64,000 nt of DNA from Gemmatimonadota bacterium (lineage in GTDB: Bacteria > Gemmatimonadota > Gemmatimonadetes > Gemmatimonadales > GWC2-71-9). The stretch is from contig JADJOM010000001.1 of NCBI GenBank assembly GCA_016713785.1, positions 919,061 to 983,060 of the forward strand, given 5' to 3'. The first letter of the stretch is position 1, and each line of letters starts with the position of its first letter. A program made the position numbers and the translations under genes. Positions 47,201 through 54,788 of this stretch are shown one piece after another. Under the pieces are notes generated by a model. It was not told where the DNA came from. It worked only from the letters and a program-made list of their open reading frames with translations, and made no database searches.

Positions 47201-47366
47201 GGCTCGCGCCGGCCAGGTTGGCGCTCACCGAGATGGTCGGGTAGTCAATGGTGGGCAGGTCGCTCACCGGGAGGTTCCGGTAGGCGGTGACCCCGAAGAC
47301 CAGGATCCCGGCCATGACCAGCGTGGTCATGACCGGCCGGCGGATGAAGAGCTCCGCGATGTTCAC
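44235..47366 (-). CDS. RND efflux pump inner-membrane permease (HAE1/AcrB type)
   Basis: 1043 aa. Usual layout: TM1 (VMTTLVMAGILVFGVTAY), porter domain, then TM2-6 with the proton-relay pair in VVDDAIVMLENI, the second porter half and TM7-12 ending in LGLAVVGGLLFSQFVTLYVTPVI. It exports drugs or other amphiphiles with the adaptor and TolC genes of the same operon. The C-terminal tail HRAAEPST is encoded by octamer repeat units. The start is GTG 47366, overlapping the adaptor stop by 4 bases. Confidence 0.95.
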   Translation of the reverse strand: MNIAELFIRRPVMTTLVMAGILVFGVTAYRNLPVSDLPTIDYPTISVSANLAGASPETMASSVATPLERQFSTIAGLDALTSTSGQGNTSITLQFTLDRDIDDAAADVQAAIAQTLRQLPQNMVPPSYSKVDPSQSPVLYYALTSATLPLSTLDEYGQTLISQRLSTVEGVAQVQVYGSQKYAVRIQLDPQALAARKIGLDEVSRAISTGNVNLPSGILWGTDRAYAVEAEGQLESAAAFRPLIVAWRDGVPVRLGDLGRVIDSVQETKAAGWFNGTRSIVLAIQRQPGTNTVAVADRVKAAMAQIQRQLPAAVKVETLYDRSVTIQESVHEVKFTLYLTLCLVILTIFLFLRNLSATVIPSLALPMSLVGTFAVMYVLGYSLDNLSLMALTLSVGFVVDDAIVMLENIVRHMEMGKPARQAAFDGAREIGFTILSMTISLVAVFIPLVFMGGLVGRLFREFAVTIAVAILVSGFVSLTLTPMLGSRFLKPGRHGGGGAPDSATERVFAATLRWYLRTLDWVMARRRMALAASFAVLVATIWLAVIIPKGFLPSEDTAQLRGTTEAAEGTSFEAMLRLQRQAAAIVGADSNVANFMSAVGSGGRSSNINQGRFFIHLKPRRERRQTADEVARSLSGRMSAVPGMKVYFQNPPAISIGGRSTKSLYQYTIQGPDIAELYGTAGELERALRALPQLHDVTTDLNIRNPQVRVKIDRERTAAYGLTVQAVEQALYDAYGARQVSTIYTATNQYWVVLELLPEYQRDLGALSLLGLRAANGALVPLTALAEVTPDVGPLTVNHSGQLPSVTLSFDVVPGTSIGQAVAAVEKAAEPILPGSVTARFAGTAQAFQDSQQGLLLLLVLAIVVIYIVLGILYESFLHPLTILSGLPFAGFGALVTLLVAGLDLSVYAFVGIIMLVGLVKKNAIMMLDFAIEAERKEGKSPEAAILEASAVRFRPIMMTTFAALLGTLPIAFATGTGAESRRPLGLAVVGGLLFSQFVTLYVTPVIYVTLDRLAARRRGDTAAERAARLAGSSSHRAAEPST

Positions 47367-48451
47367 GGCGCCAGCACCTTCACCCGCGCCCCATCGGTGA
47401 CCTTGACCTGCCCGTCGGTCACCACCCTGGCGCCCTCCGCCACGCCCCCGGCGAGCACCGCGAGCGTATCGGTGGTCCGGAGCACGGTCACCGGGGTGAG
47501 CTTCACCCGGTTGCTGTCGGTCACCACGAAGACCTGGGTGCCCTGCTGCCCGGTGATGAGCGCGCTCACCGGCGCCACCAGCGCGCCCCGCTCCACGGTC
47601 ACGGTGAGCACCACCCGCACCAGCGCCCCGGGCCACAACGCACGGCCGGTGTTGGGGAAGCTGGCCTTGAGCAGGATCGTGCCGGTGAGGGAATCCACCG
47701 CGTTGTCCACGAACGTGAGCGTGCCCTGTTGCGGCGGGCCGCTGTCGCCCACCGGCGCGGCGGTGACCCGGAGGCCGGCGCCGGCGCGGCGGATGCCGGG
47801 GAGCTCGCTCGCCGGCACGCCGAAGCGCACCAGGATCGGCGACATCTGGTTGATCAGCACCAGCGGCTGGCCGGTGCCGGCCCGCACCAGGTTGCCGGCC
47901 CGCACCAGCACCGCGCCGGCCAGCCCGGTGATCGGCGCCCGGACACTGGCGCGGTCGAGGTCGAGCCGGGCCCGCGCCACCTGGGCCGAGTCGGCGCGCA
48001 CGGTCGCCGCGAGCGCGGCGGCGGTGGAACGGGCCTGGTCCACCTGCTGCTGGGTGACGTACTCCTTGCCGGCCAGGTCCTCCATGCGCTGCTGGTCGCG
48101 CAGCGCGTTGGCCAGCTGCACCAGGTCGCGGGCCAGCACCGCCTCCTGCTGCGCCAGCTCCGCCGCGTAGGGCCGCGGGTCGATCCGGAACAGCACCTCA
48201 CCCTGCCGGACCTCATCGCCTTCCTGGAACGCCAGGCGCTCCACGATCCCGTCCACCTGCGCGGCCACGGCCGCGGTCTGGATCGGCTCCACGGTGCCCG
48301 TGGCGGGGAGCACCACGGGGACATCCTGCCGGCGCACCACCCCAACGCCCACCGAGGCCGGCGGGGGCGCGGGCGGCGCCGGGTCCTTGCAGGCGGCGAG
48401 CGCGAGGAGGAGCAGCGGCAGGAGGCGGCACACCGGGGAACGCGGGATCAT
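47363..48451 (-). CDS. RND periplasmic adaptor (membrane-fusion lipoprotein)
   Basis: 362 aa. Lipobox LALAAC near residue 21. VVLPATGTVEPIQTAAVAAQ and VDGIVERLAFQEGDEVRQGE form the barrel-sandwich hybrid. A coiled hairpin (residues about 90-150) and LVLINQMSPILVRFGVP, the beta-barrel, follow. It bridges the permease to TolC. Its ATG overlaps the TolC-gene stop by 4 bases. Confidence 0.93.
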   Translation of the reverse strand: MIPRSPVCRLLPLLLLALAACKDPAPPAPPPASVGVGVVRRQDVPVVLPATGTVEPIQTAAVAAQVDGIVERLAFQEGDEVRQGEVLFRIDPRPYAAELAQQEAVLARDLVQLANALRDQQRMEDLAGKEYVTQQQVDQARSTAAALAATVRADSAQVARARLDLDRASVRAPITGLAGAVLVRAGNLVRAGTGQPLVLINQMSPILVRFGVPASELPGIRRAGAGLRVTAAPVGDSGPPQQGTLTFVDNAVDSLTGTILLKASFPNTGRALWPGALVRVVLTVTVERGALVAPVSALITGQQGTQVFVVTDSNRVKLTPVTVLRTTDTLAVLAGGVAEGARVVTDGQVKVTDGARVKVLAP

Positions 48452-49914
48452 GGCAGGCTGTCGGTTGAGGCGGGCGGAGCCTGGAGCCGGAGCGGGCTCC
48501 CTCCGCGAAGATCGAGCACGCCGGCGTTCTGGGCCAGCGCCACCAGCGAGGCCTGCCAGCCGAGCCGCGCCTGGATCCGCTGCGCGCGGGCCCCGGCCAG
48601 GGCATTCTCGGCGGTAAGCAGCTCGAGCAGCGAGCCCACCCCGGACTGGTAGCGACCGCGCGCCGCGGCCGCCGACTCGGTGGCGCTGGCCAGCAGCTCA
48701 TCCGCGGTGGCCACCCGCAGCGCCGCGGTCTGCAGCGCGTAGTACGCGCTGAACACCTGGAAGATCACCTGCTGGGCCAGGCCATCGGCGCGGGCCCGCG
48801 CGGCGTCGGCGTCGGCGGCGGCCTGCACCCGCTGGTACTCCCACGCAAAGCCGTTGAAGAGCGGGATGCGGAGGCCGAGCTGCAGGGTGTACGACTGGCG
48901 GCCGCCGCTCTGCCCCGGCTGCCAGGTCACCCCCGCGTTGCCGCCGCCCACCAGCGAGGGAAGCCGCGCGGCGCCCGCCACCCGCACCCGGGCCCGGGCC
49001 TGCTCGTACAGCGCGCGGGAGGCGGCGAGGTCGGGGCGCAGCGCGAGCGCCCGCGCGATCAGCGAATCCACCGCTTCCGCCACCGGCTGCACCGGCCGCT
49101 CCACCGCGGCGGTGTCGATGTCGTAGGCGAGGGTGGCGGGATAGCCGGTGGCGGCGGCGAGCGCACCGCGCGTGGTGTAGAGGTTGCCCTCGATGCTCTG
49201 GAGGTCGAGCCGGGCCTGGGCCAGCGCCGTGCGGGCCTGCAGCACGTCCGCGATGGTGGCCACCCCGACCCGCCGCCGCTCCTCCGCCGCCGCGAGGTTG
49301 GTGGTAGCCTCGCTCACCGTGACCCGCTGGGCGGTCAGCAGCGCCTTGGCCGCGGCATGCTCGAAGAAGGCCCCCGCGGTCCGCGCCACCACCGCCTGCA
49401 GGGTGGCGTTGTGGGTCCAGTTCGCCGCCACCAGCCCTTCCCGCGCCGCCGAGATGGCCCCGCCGCGCCCCCCGGCATCCAGCAGCAGCCAGGTGAACGA
49501 GACACTGGGCTCGTAGACCGTCTGCTCCACCGCGGAACGTCCCTGGGTGGCCGAGGTCTGCAGCCGGGTGGCGCTGGCCTCTCCACTAATAGTAGGGAAC
49601 CAGCCGGCGCGGGCCGCCCCGTAGGCCGCCGCGCGGGACCGCGCCGTGGCCCACGCCGCCCGCACCTCCGGATTGCCTTCCAGCGCCAGGGCCACGACGT
49701 CTTCCAGCGTCAGCGCCTCCCGCCGGGCCACGAGGTCGGGGGGCAAGGCGAGCTCGGCGGCGGCCAGGCGGGGAGGCGCCTCGCGGCCCGGGACCCAGAG
49801 AGTGTCGGGCCGGGCGGCGACCGGACGCGCCCCGCGGGCCCCGGGAAGGGCCGGGGCGCAGGCCGCGATGGCCAGCAACGGGAGGAGGCGCAGGGAGGAC
49901 AGAGCCTTGAACAT
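48448..49914 (-). CDS. TolC family outer-membrane efflux lipoprotein
   Basis: 488 aa. Lipobox IAAC near residue 19, then two repeats of the outer-membrane efflux fold: LTLEDVVALALEGNPEVRAA and later RPDLAASRALYEQARARVRV and GSLLELLTAENALAGARAQR. It forms the outer-membrane duct of the pump encoded by the next two genes. It is the first gene of the operon; the start is ATG 49914. Confidence 0.92.
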   Translation of the reverse strand: MFKALSSLRLLPLLAIAACAPALPGARGARPVAARPDTLWVPGREAPPRLAAAELALPPDLVARREALTLEDVVALALEGNPEVRAAWATARSRAAAYGAARAGWFPTISGEASATRLQTSATQGRSAVEQTVYEPSVSFTWLLLDAGGRGGAISAAREGLVAANWTHNATLQAVVARTAGAFFEHAAAKALLTAQRVTVSEATTNLAAAEERRRVGVATIADVLQARTALAQARLDLQSIEGNLYTTRGALAAATGYPATLAYDIDTAAVERPVQPVAEAVDSLIARALALRPDLAASRALYEQARARVRVAGAARLPSLVGGGNAGVTWQPGQSGGRQSYTLQLGLRIPLFNGFAWEYQRVQAAADADAARARADGLAQQVIFQVFSAYYALQTAALRVATADELLASATESAAAARGRYQSGVGSLLELLTAENALAGARAQRIQARLGWQASLVALAQNAGVLDLRGGSPLRLQAPPASTDSLP

Positions 49915-50120
49915 ACCGCCCAAGTACGGCTGTGCCTGAAGGAATGTTGAATCGCCGGGACCACGCATCGCATTGCATGCGTAGCGTTTCGGGATAGGAG
50001 CGAAAATCACTTGGTGTTGTCCCACAACGACTTAGCCACGTGGCGCCGCGGCACCGGCCCTGCCTAATGACATGGCAACGAACCACGGTACGCCACGAAC
50101 AACATACTCCGGAGGAAACG

Positions 50121-51041
50121 ATGTCCAAGTACTTCACCCGCTCGCTGAGCGGACTCGCCCTGGCGGGCAGCGCGCTGCTCGCCGCCTGCGGCTCCGACGC
50201 CACCGGCCCCGGCGCCGGCAACGGCGGCAGCCAGTTCGGCTCCCCCATGAGCGTGAGCCAGTTCGACAGCACCCTCGGCGCCGGCAGCACGCGGATCGAG
50301 ATCAAGCTCCTCGCCGGTGGGCTCGAGGCGCGCGAGGTTCACGTCGAGGCGGATGACGCGGAAGAGAAGATCGTGAGCCAGGTGACGGCGATCGACACCG
50401 TGGCCGGGACGGTGACCCTGGCCCTCGGCGGGATGCAGGTGAGCTACGGCAGCGGCACCCGGTTCCGGACCCCGAGCGACAGCCGCGTGACCCGGGCGGA
50501 GTGGGAAGCGGCCATCGGCGGCGCCCTGGGCAGCGGCCAGCAGCCCCCGATCGAGGCCCGCCGCAACCAGCCGGGCCAGCCCCAGGCCCCGACCGATGCA
50601 TCCTTCACCGCGAACGACCTGCGGCTCGAGGACAAGACCGACGAGCCCAAGATCGAGGTGTACGTGGACGCCGACAACTTCCAGGACGTGGCGTCGCCGC
50701 CGCCGCTCGCGATCCTGACCGTCTTCAACCTGCCCATCGAGATCACCAGCGGCACCGAGATCTCGCTCACCACCCCGGGCGGCGGCGTGCCCAGCGGCAG
50801 CGTGGAGTTCGAGGGCAGCGTGACCGCGGCCGACGCCGGCGCGGGGACGATCACCCTGGCGGGCGGCACGGTGATCACCGTCGGCAGCATCACCTTCGAC
50901 CCGCTCGGCGACCTGTTCAGCATGGATGCGGTGGCGAGCGCGGTGGCGGCGGGCCAGGCGGTGCGGGCCGAGGGCACCGGCACCGCGACCGGCGGCAGCG
51001 CGATCACGGCGACGACGCTCAAGGTGGAAGTGGATAACTGA
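50121..51041 (+). CDS. DUF5666-type lipoprotein
   Basis: 306 aa. Lipobox LLAAC near residue 23, then repeated small OB-like strands: KIVSQVTAIDTVAGTVTLAL and VEFEGSVTAADAGAGTITLA, the DUF5666 repeat pattern. It probably sits at the outer membrane. The start is ATG 50121 with an ideal GGAGG. It is divergent from the TolC operon; an imperfect palindrome (ACGCAT...ATGCGT, 49963-49982) lies in the shared 206-base control region. Confidence 0.8.
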   Translation: MSKYFTRSLSGLALAGSALLAACGSDATGPGAGNGGSQFGSPMSVSQFDSTLGAGSTRIEIKLLAGGLEAREVHVEADDAEEKIVSQVTAIDTVAGTVTLALGGMQVSYGSGTRFRTPSDSRVTRAEWEAAIGGALGSGQQPPIEARRNQPGQPQAPTDASFTANDLRLEDKTDEPKIEVYVDADNFQDVASPPPLAILTVFNLPIEITSGTEISLTTPGGGVPSGSVEFEGSVTAADAGAGTITLAGGTVITVGSITFDPLGDLFSMDAVASAVAAGQAVRAEGTGTATGGSAITATTLKVEVDN

Positions 51042-51076
51042 GGGCGCGAGGGAGGGTGAATCCCGCACGGCGGGCA

Positions 51077-51120
51077 ACAGCAATGCGGGGTCAGGGCATT
51101 CCCTGGCCCCGCGTTGCTGT
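51077..51120. terminator. Strong bidirectional terminator hairpin
   Basis: A 20-bp stem (51077-51096 with 51101-51120; two G-U pairs) with a CATT loop, between the DUF5666 gene and the convergent propeller operon. Confidence 0.8.
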
Positions 51121-51146
51121 CCCGGGCGCCCGCCCGCCGCCCGGCC

Positions 51147-52295
51147 TCAATGCCGGGTGAGCGCGCGCACTTCGAAGCGGGGAACGGGGTCCTCGAATAT
51201 GGCCACTGCCCTGCCGGCGCTGATTGCGGGGACGAGGGGCAGGCTCGCCCCGAGCGCTCGCGGCTCCCCGGAGCCGGGGTTCAGCAGGAAACTCACGGTC
51301 GTTCCGAACTGTGCCTCGTCCTCCAACTGCTGCCAGGTGCGAAAAGTCCATTGCACCAGCAGTCCATGTCCGTCCACGTAGGCGAGCGTCACGAGAGTAT
51401 GATTGCCCTGGCGGGAGAGCCGAGTGGTCAGCGTCCGGTTCTCCGACACCCACGGGTTGGAACGAAAACCAGAGAACGAGGTCCGCCAGAGCAGTGTACC
51501 GTCGGCCCGGAAGGCCCGGACCTCACCATTCCCGATTCTCGGAGCATAGTAGATCAGCCGTCGCTTCTCATCACATGCGATTCGGCCCAGCCCAAATTCC
51601 TCGTTCATGTCCGGGCTCGGTGAATGGTAGAACTCACCGAACGACCGCACTCGCCTGCCAGCCCGGTCATAGATGTGGATCAGTGTCTGCCGGGACAACG
51701 AAAGCCCTTGCACCACAAGGGTGTCCGCCAGGAAGCACAGGTCCTGGGCGATCAGTTCCAACGTCAGGGTCCGCTCGTACTCGTACTTCCCATTGATGAG
51801 GACGAACACCTCGATGCGCCAGTTCGCATCCGCCACATACAGGCGGCCATCCCGATCGACGGTCGCCGAGAGGGGATACCGAAACTCCCCGGGGCCCTGG
51901 CCTCTCCGACCCACCACCTGACGTGGCCGCCCTGCGGCATCATACACCCGGAGCGCGGGCGACCGGGGATCCACGATCCCGACGCCACCGTCTGGCAGCA
52001 GGACAGCCGTGCGGATCTCTCCGATGGTGTGCTCCGGGGGGTCCGTCTCGGTACCCCATCGTGCCTGGGCTTCCGCGCCGAACCGCAGGGTGCCGGGAGC
52101 CCCCTGAGCGTCGATCGGGACAGTGAAGGCGGCCTGTAGCGATCCATCGACCCATCGAGCGTCCGGGTGCTGCAAGGCGGACCCGCTGGCGGGAACCCGA
52201 CCTCTGTCATCCGGCGCGGGCGCACACGCCAAGATCGTGGTAACGCCGACCAGCCGGAAGAGATGACAAGGCAGGCGTGGATGGACACTGGTCAC
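51147..52295 (-). CDS. 6-bladed beta-propeller lipoprotein 2
   Basis: 382 aa. The lipobox is TILAC near residue 24. The body is an NHL-like 6-bladed propeller: LLPDGGVGIVDPRSPALRVY, GRRGQGPGEFRYPLSATVDR and GRLYVADANWRIEVF. The end is FEDPVPRFEVRALTRH, nearly identical in DNA to the end of propeller 1. It likely sits at the outer membrane and binds a peptide or sugar. The start is GTG 52295, 20 bases after the stop of the small six-Cys peptide gene. It is the last gene of the operon. Confidence 0.82.
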   Translation of the reverse strand: MTSVHPRLPCHLFRLVGVTTILACAPAPDDRGRVPASGSALQHPDARWVDGSLQAAFTVPIDAQGAPGTLRFGAEAQARWGTETDPPEHTIGEIRTAVLLPDGGVGIVDPRSPALRVYDAAGRPRQVVGRRGQGPGEFRYPLSATVDRDGRLYVADANWRIEVFVLINGKYEYERTLTLELIAQDLCFLADTLVVQGLSLSRQTLIHIYDRAGRRVRSFGEFYHSPSPDMNEEFGLGRIACDEKRRLIYYAPRIGNGEVRAFRADGTLLWRTSFSGFRSNPWVSENRTLTTRLSRQGNHTLVTLAYVDGHGLLVQWTFRTWQQLEDEAQFGTTVSFLLNPGSGEPRALGASLPLVPAISAGRAVAIFEDPVPRFEVRALTRH

Positions 52296-52315
52296 TACTC
52301 AAGCGCCGCGGTTGC

Positions 52316-52441
52316 TCAACAGGAAGTACTCGAGCAGTAGCCACCGTTCTCGCCGCTATGGTGAGTGCAGATTCTCGTACCGTTCGCCTCGCACGACGTC
52401 CCTACACATTTCATGTTCGGGCAACCTCCCTCTGCCTTCAC
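52316..52441 (-). CDS. Second six-cysteine peptide, no signal peptide
   Basis: 41 codons from GTG 52441 (or 32 from ATG 52414, which has AGGGAGG ahead of it). Six Cys at residues 7, 12, 17, 25, 36 and 41. It aligns with the mature part of the 74-aa peptide at 53666-53890: CPNMKC with CPDNRC, RICTHHSGENG with RFCTHTGGEQG, and both end in Cys directly before TGA. The region that should code a signal peptide is occupied by the 3' end of propeller 1. Either the gene lost its leader by recombination or its leader is supplied otherwise. It lies 20 bases before propeller 2. Confidence 0.65.
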   Translation of the reverse strand: MKAEGGCPNMKCVGTSCEANGTRICTHHSGENGGYCSSTSC

Positions 52442-52446
52442 CGGCC

Positions 52447-53567
52447 TCAATGCCGGGTCAGCGCGCGCACTTCGAAGCGGGGCGCAGGGTCCTCGAAGAC
52501 GGCCAGGACGGTGGTGTCTGACGCCGCGAGGATCGGCGGAAGATCGGCATCCGGGCCCAGGGGGTGCCCAGTAAGCGGGTCGAGCACGAAACTAAGGATC
52601 TTCCCATAGGAGGCCCGCGCGGTGAGTTCCTCCGGCTGGCGAAAGGTCCATTGCACCAGGAAACCACGGCCGGGAATCATTGTCAGGCTGTAGAGACTGT
52701 GAACTCCATTGGCCGACTTGATGACCCGATATCCCCGGGCGTGTCCTCGATCCGGTTCGCCTTCGCGCCCGAAAAGGTGGTTCGCCACAGCAACGCGCCG
52801 TCCGGGCGATAGCCCCGGACCTCCGCTAGCGGCCCTCTCGTCGCGAGCGCGATGACCGCGTGGGCACCGTCACAGGCGACCTGCCCCAGCGACATCTCTT
52901 CATTCACCATTTCGTTCGGAGAGCGGTACACCATACCAAAGGCGCCGATGCCGCCGCCGTCGATCGCGTACAGATGAAGGACGGGTCCGCTGCGCCGCGA
53001 CCCGGTCGTCACGATCGTGTCGCCGAGCAGGCAGAAGTCCTGCGCGGGCACGTCGAGGCTCAACGCCCCCTGATACTCGAAGCCTCGCCTGGCAGGTTGC
53101 AGGACCTGCAGCCGGACTCCCTCGGCAACCACCAGGCTGCCCTGCGCCATCAGCGCCGCCGCCCGCGGCTGCTCGAACTCCCCGGGTCCCCGCCCCGGTC
53201 GCCCGATCGAGGCGCCACGCTCTCCACCTGCCTCAAAGACGTGAAGCATCTCCAAGGCATCATCCACCAGAAGGACCCGCCCTCCCGGCAGGAACAGCCC
53301 GTCTCCGATTCGCCCGACGGCGTCGTCCGATCCGCCAGGCGCGACGCCACTGTGGGCGACGACCGGTCCCACTTCAAGCCCGGAAGTGGACGGTGCCGCA
53401 TCGAGTGCGATCTCGAACGATGGCGGAATGGTCTGGTCGATGTAGGCCGGGTCGGGGTGGCTGCCGGCGCTGGAGGCTCCGCCCTCTCGTCCCGTCCCCG
53501 TGCATGCCAGGAGGAGGGCAAGCAGCAACACACAGGGCCTGCGAGGTGACAATCCAGCGTGCCTCAC
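52447..53567 (-). pseudogene. 6-bladed beta-propeller lipoprotein 1 (one frameshift)
   Basis: About 373 aa when joined. GTG 53567 gives a signal with lipobox LLLAC. Blades include LFLPGGRVLLVDDALEMLHV and GRPGRGPGEFEQPRAAALMA. One base seems lost in the CCCCGGG run near 52733-52739; correction leads from ANRIEDTP into GYRVIKSANGVHSLYSLTMI and on to FEDPAPRFEVRALTRH. It is paralogous to propeller 2 over its whole length. As the indel is in a homopolymer, the real gene may be intact. Confidence 0.75.
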
Positions 53568-53665
53568 CGCGCTCGACTCCAGTGGATCGGCCAGACTCCC
53601 AGCCACTTCGGACCACAAGCGTTGGCGACCCACTGATTGTGTGCCCGCATGACAACGCCCGCGGG

Positions 53666-53890
53666 TCAACAGAAAGTGTTGTAACACCCTTGCTCCCCGC
53701 CGGTGTGGGTGCAGAACCGGCCGCTGCCCGCCTGATGATAGCAGTATCCACTGATGACATTGCAGCGGTTGTCCGGACAGGCCTCCTCCGCGGCCACGGG
53801 CCTGGCGGCAAGCGCCAGTCCAAGCGCGGTGCCGACGATGATAGAGCAGAGGACCAAAAGCGCGGGTCGCAGCGTCGTCCGAGCCGTCAT
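53666..53890 (-). CDS. Exported six-cysteine peptide
   Basis: 74 aa. A signal peptide (about residues 1-35, ending RPVAA) is followed by a 39-residue mature peptide with six Cys (CPDNRC, GYC, RFC, GC, and a final Cys just before the stop), enough for three disulfides. The start is ATG 53890 with a strong AGGAGGGGG, 13 bases after the stop of the thioredoxin-like gene, so the pair is co-expressed. It resembles in layout the small exported peptides found next to propeller lipoproteins in Bacteroidota (NVEALA type), but the sequence is different. Function unknown. Confidence 0.75.
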   Translation of the reverse strand: MTARTTLRPALLVLCSIIVGTALGLALAARPVAAEEACPDNRCNVISGYCYHQAGSGRFCTHTGGEQGCYNTFC

Positions 53891-53903
53891 ACCCCCTCCT
53901 GGG

Positions 53904-54536
53904 CTAAGGTGATTCCGTCCTCGAACCTCCGGTGCTTGCCGGAGGCACCTCGTGTGGCGTCGGCATTCCCTCATCCACCCAGGCCTCGATCTCTGCCACG
54001 CCGATCAGGCGCCTGATCACTCGCTGTCGGGACACCACCGCAACCTGCAGCGCGGTATCACTGCGGGCATCGGAGACCCAGCGCTCCAGGAGAATGAGTT
54101 GCGGCGTGCTTTCTCGCCCTCCCGCGCTATCCGCCCCGATGCCGGCGATTCCGAGGCTCTGCCAACCTCCTCCGCTCGCCACCTCGAGGAACATCGGGCC
54201 CACCTGCCTGAGGTGGCGGAGGCCTTGCTCGGGGATCGGATCGACGGCGATGCCCGCCATTCTGAATCCCACGCTGCTCGATTCAGCCACGGCACTGACA
54301 TGTGCTTGGATGCGCTGGAGCAGAACGGGCATGCGGGGGTCACGGCACCAGGCGCAGCGCGAATCGCCGACATAGACCAGAAGAAGGCTACGGCCCACAG
54401 TCACACCGCGCTCAACCGCCCGCCTCATGGTGGTGGCACGCCGCGACCGCGCAGTACTCCCAACCTTGAAGGCGACGACGAACGAGGCCAAAGCAAGCGC
54501 GCACAGGCCCGCATGGAAGAATCTTCGTGTCGACAT
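53904..54536 (-). CDS. Membrane-anchored thioredoxin-like protein with CxxC
   Basis: 210 aa. One N-terminal TM or signal segment (FFHAGLCALALASFVVAFKV). Then LLLVYVGDSRCAWCRDPRMP, with C-A-W-C at the thioredoxin active-site position, and STPQLILLERW, where the usual cis-Pro stretch lies. The C-terminal 25 residues are Pro/Ser-rich. It would act as a periplasmic thiol redox protein, likely on the Cys-rich peptides of this operon (inference). The start is ATG 54536; ATG 54551 is an alternative. First gene of the operon. Confidence 0.7.
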   Translation of the reverse strand: MSTRRFFHAGLCALALASFVVAFKVGSTARSRRATTMRRAVERGVTVGRSLLLVYVGDSRCAWCRDPRMPVLLQRIQAHVSAVAESSSVGFRMAGIAVDPIPEQGLRHLRQVGPMFLEVASGGGWQSLGIAGIGADSAGGRESTPQLILLERWVSDARSDTALQVAVVSRQRVIRRLIGVAEIEAWVDEGMPTPHEVPPASTGGSRTESP

Positions 54537-54612
54537 TGCTACCTGGTCCCGCATAGAGAGCAGGCCAAACGCCTCGTCTCGGCGGGAGAGGCGCGGCCTG
54601 GTTGCCTCCGCC

Positions 54613-54640
54613 ACCATACCCCCCAGATCGCGCATGTCAA
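54613..54640 (-). promoter_or_regulatory. Sigma-70 promoter of the peptide-propeller operon
   Basis: On the minus strand: TTGACA (54635-54640), a 16-base spacer and TATGGT (54613-54618). It is about 75 bases upstream of the thioredoxin-like gene. The perfect -35 is notable in this GC-rich window. Confidence 0.65.
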
Positions 54641-54788
54641 GACTCGCGCAACGCAGGGGCAACACGTGCCGCACAAGTCTCGCAGCACGCGGGGGCGGGA
54701 AGTGCCGCACCGGTCGACCCGAGTTCATGAACCGGCGTTCGGCCGCAGGAACTGAAGGGCCGCTTCCCGCGGGTGCGGGAACACCGCC

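Noticed and set aside
44730..48170. Long plus-strand open frame opposite the RND permease and adaptor
   Set aside because: Same shadow effect; the minus strand codes intact pump proteins with overlapping starts and stops.
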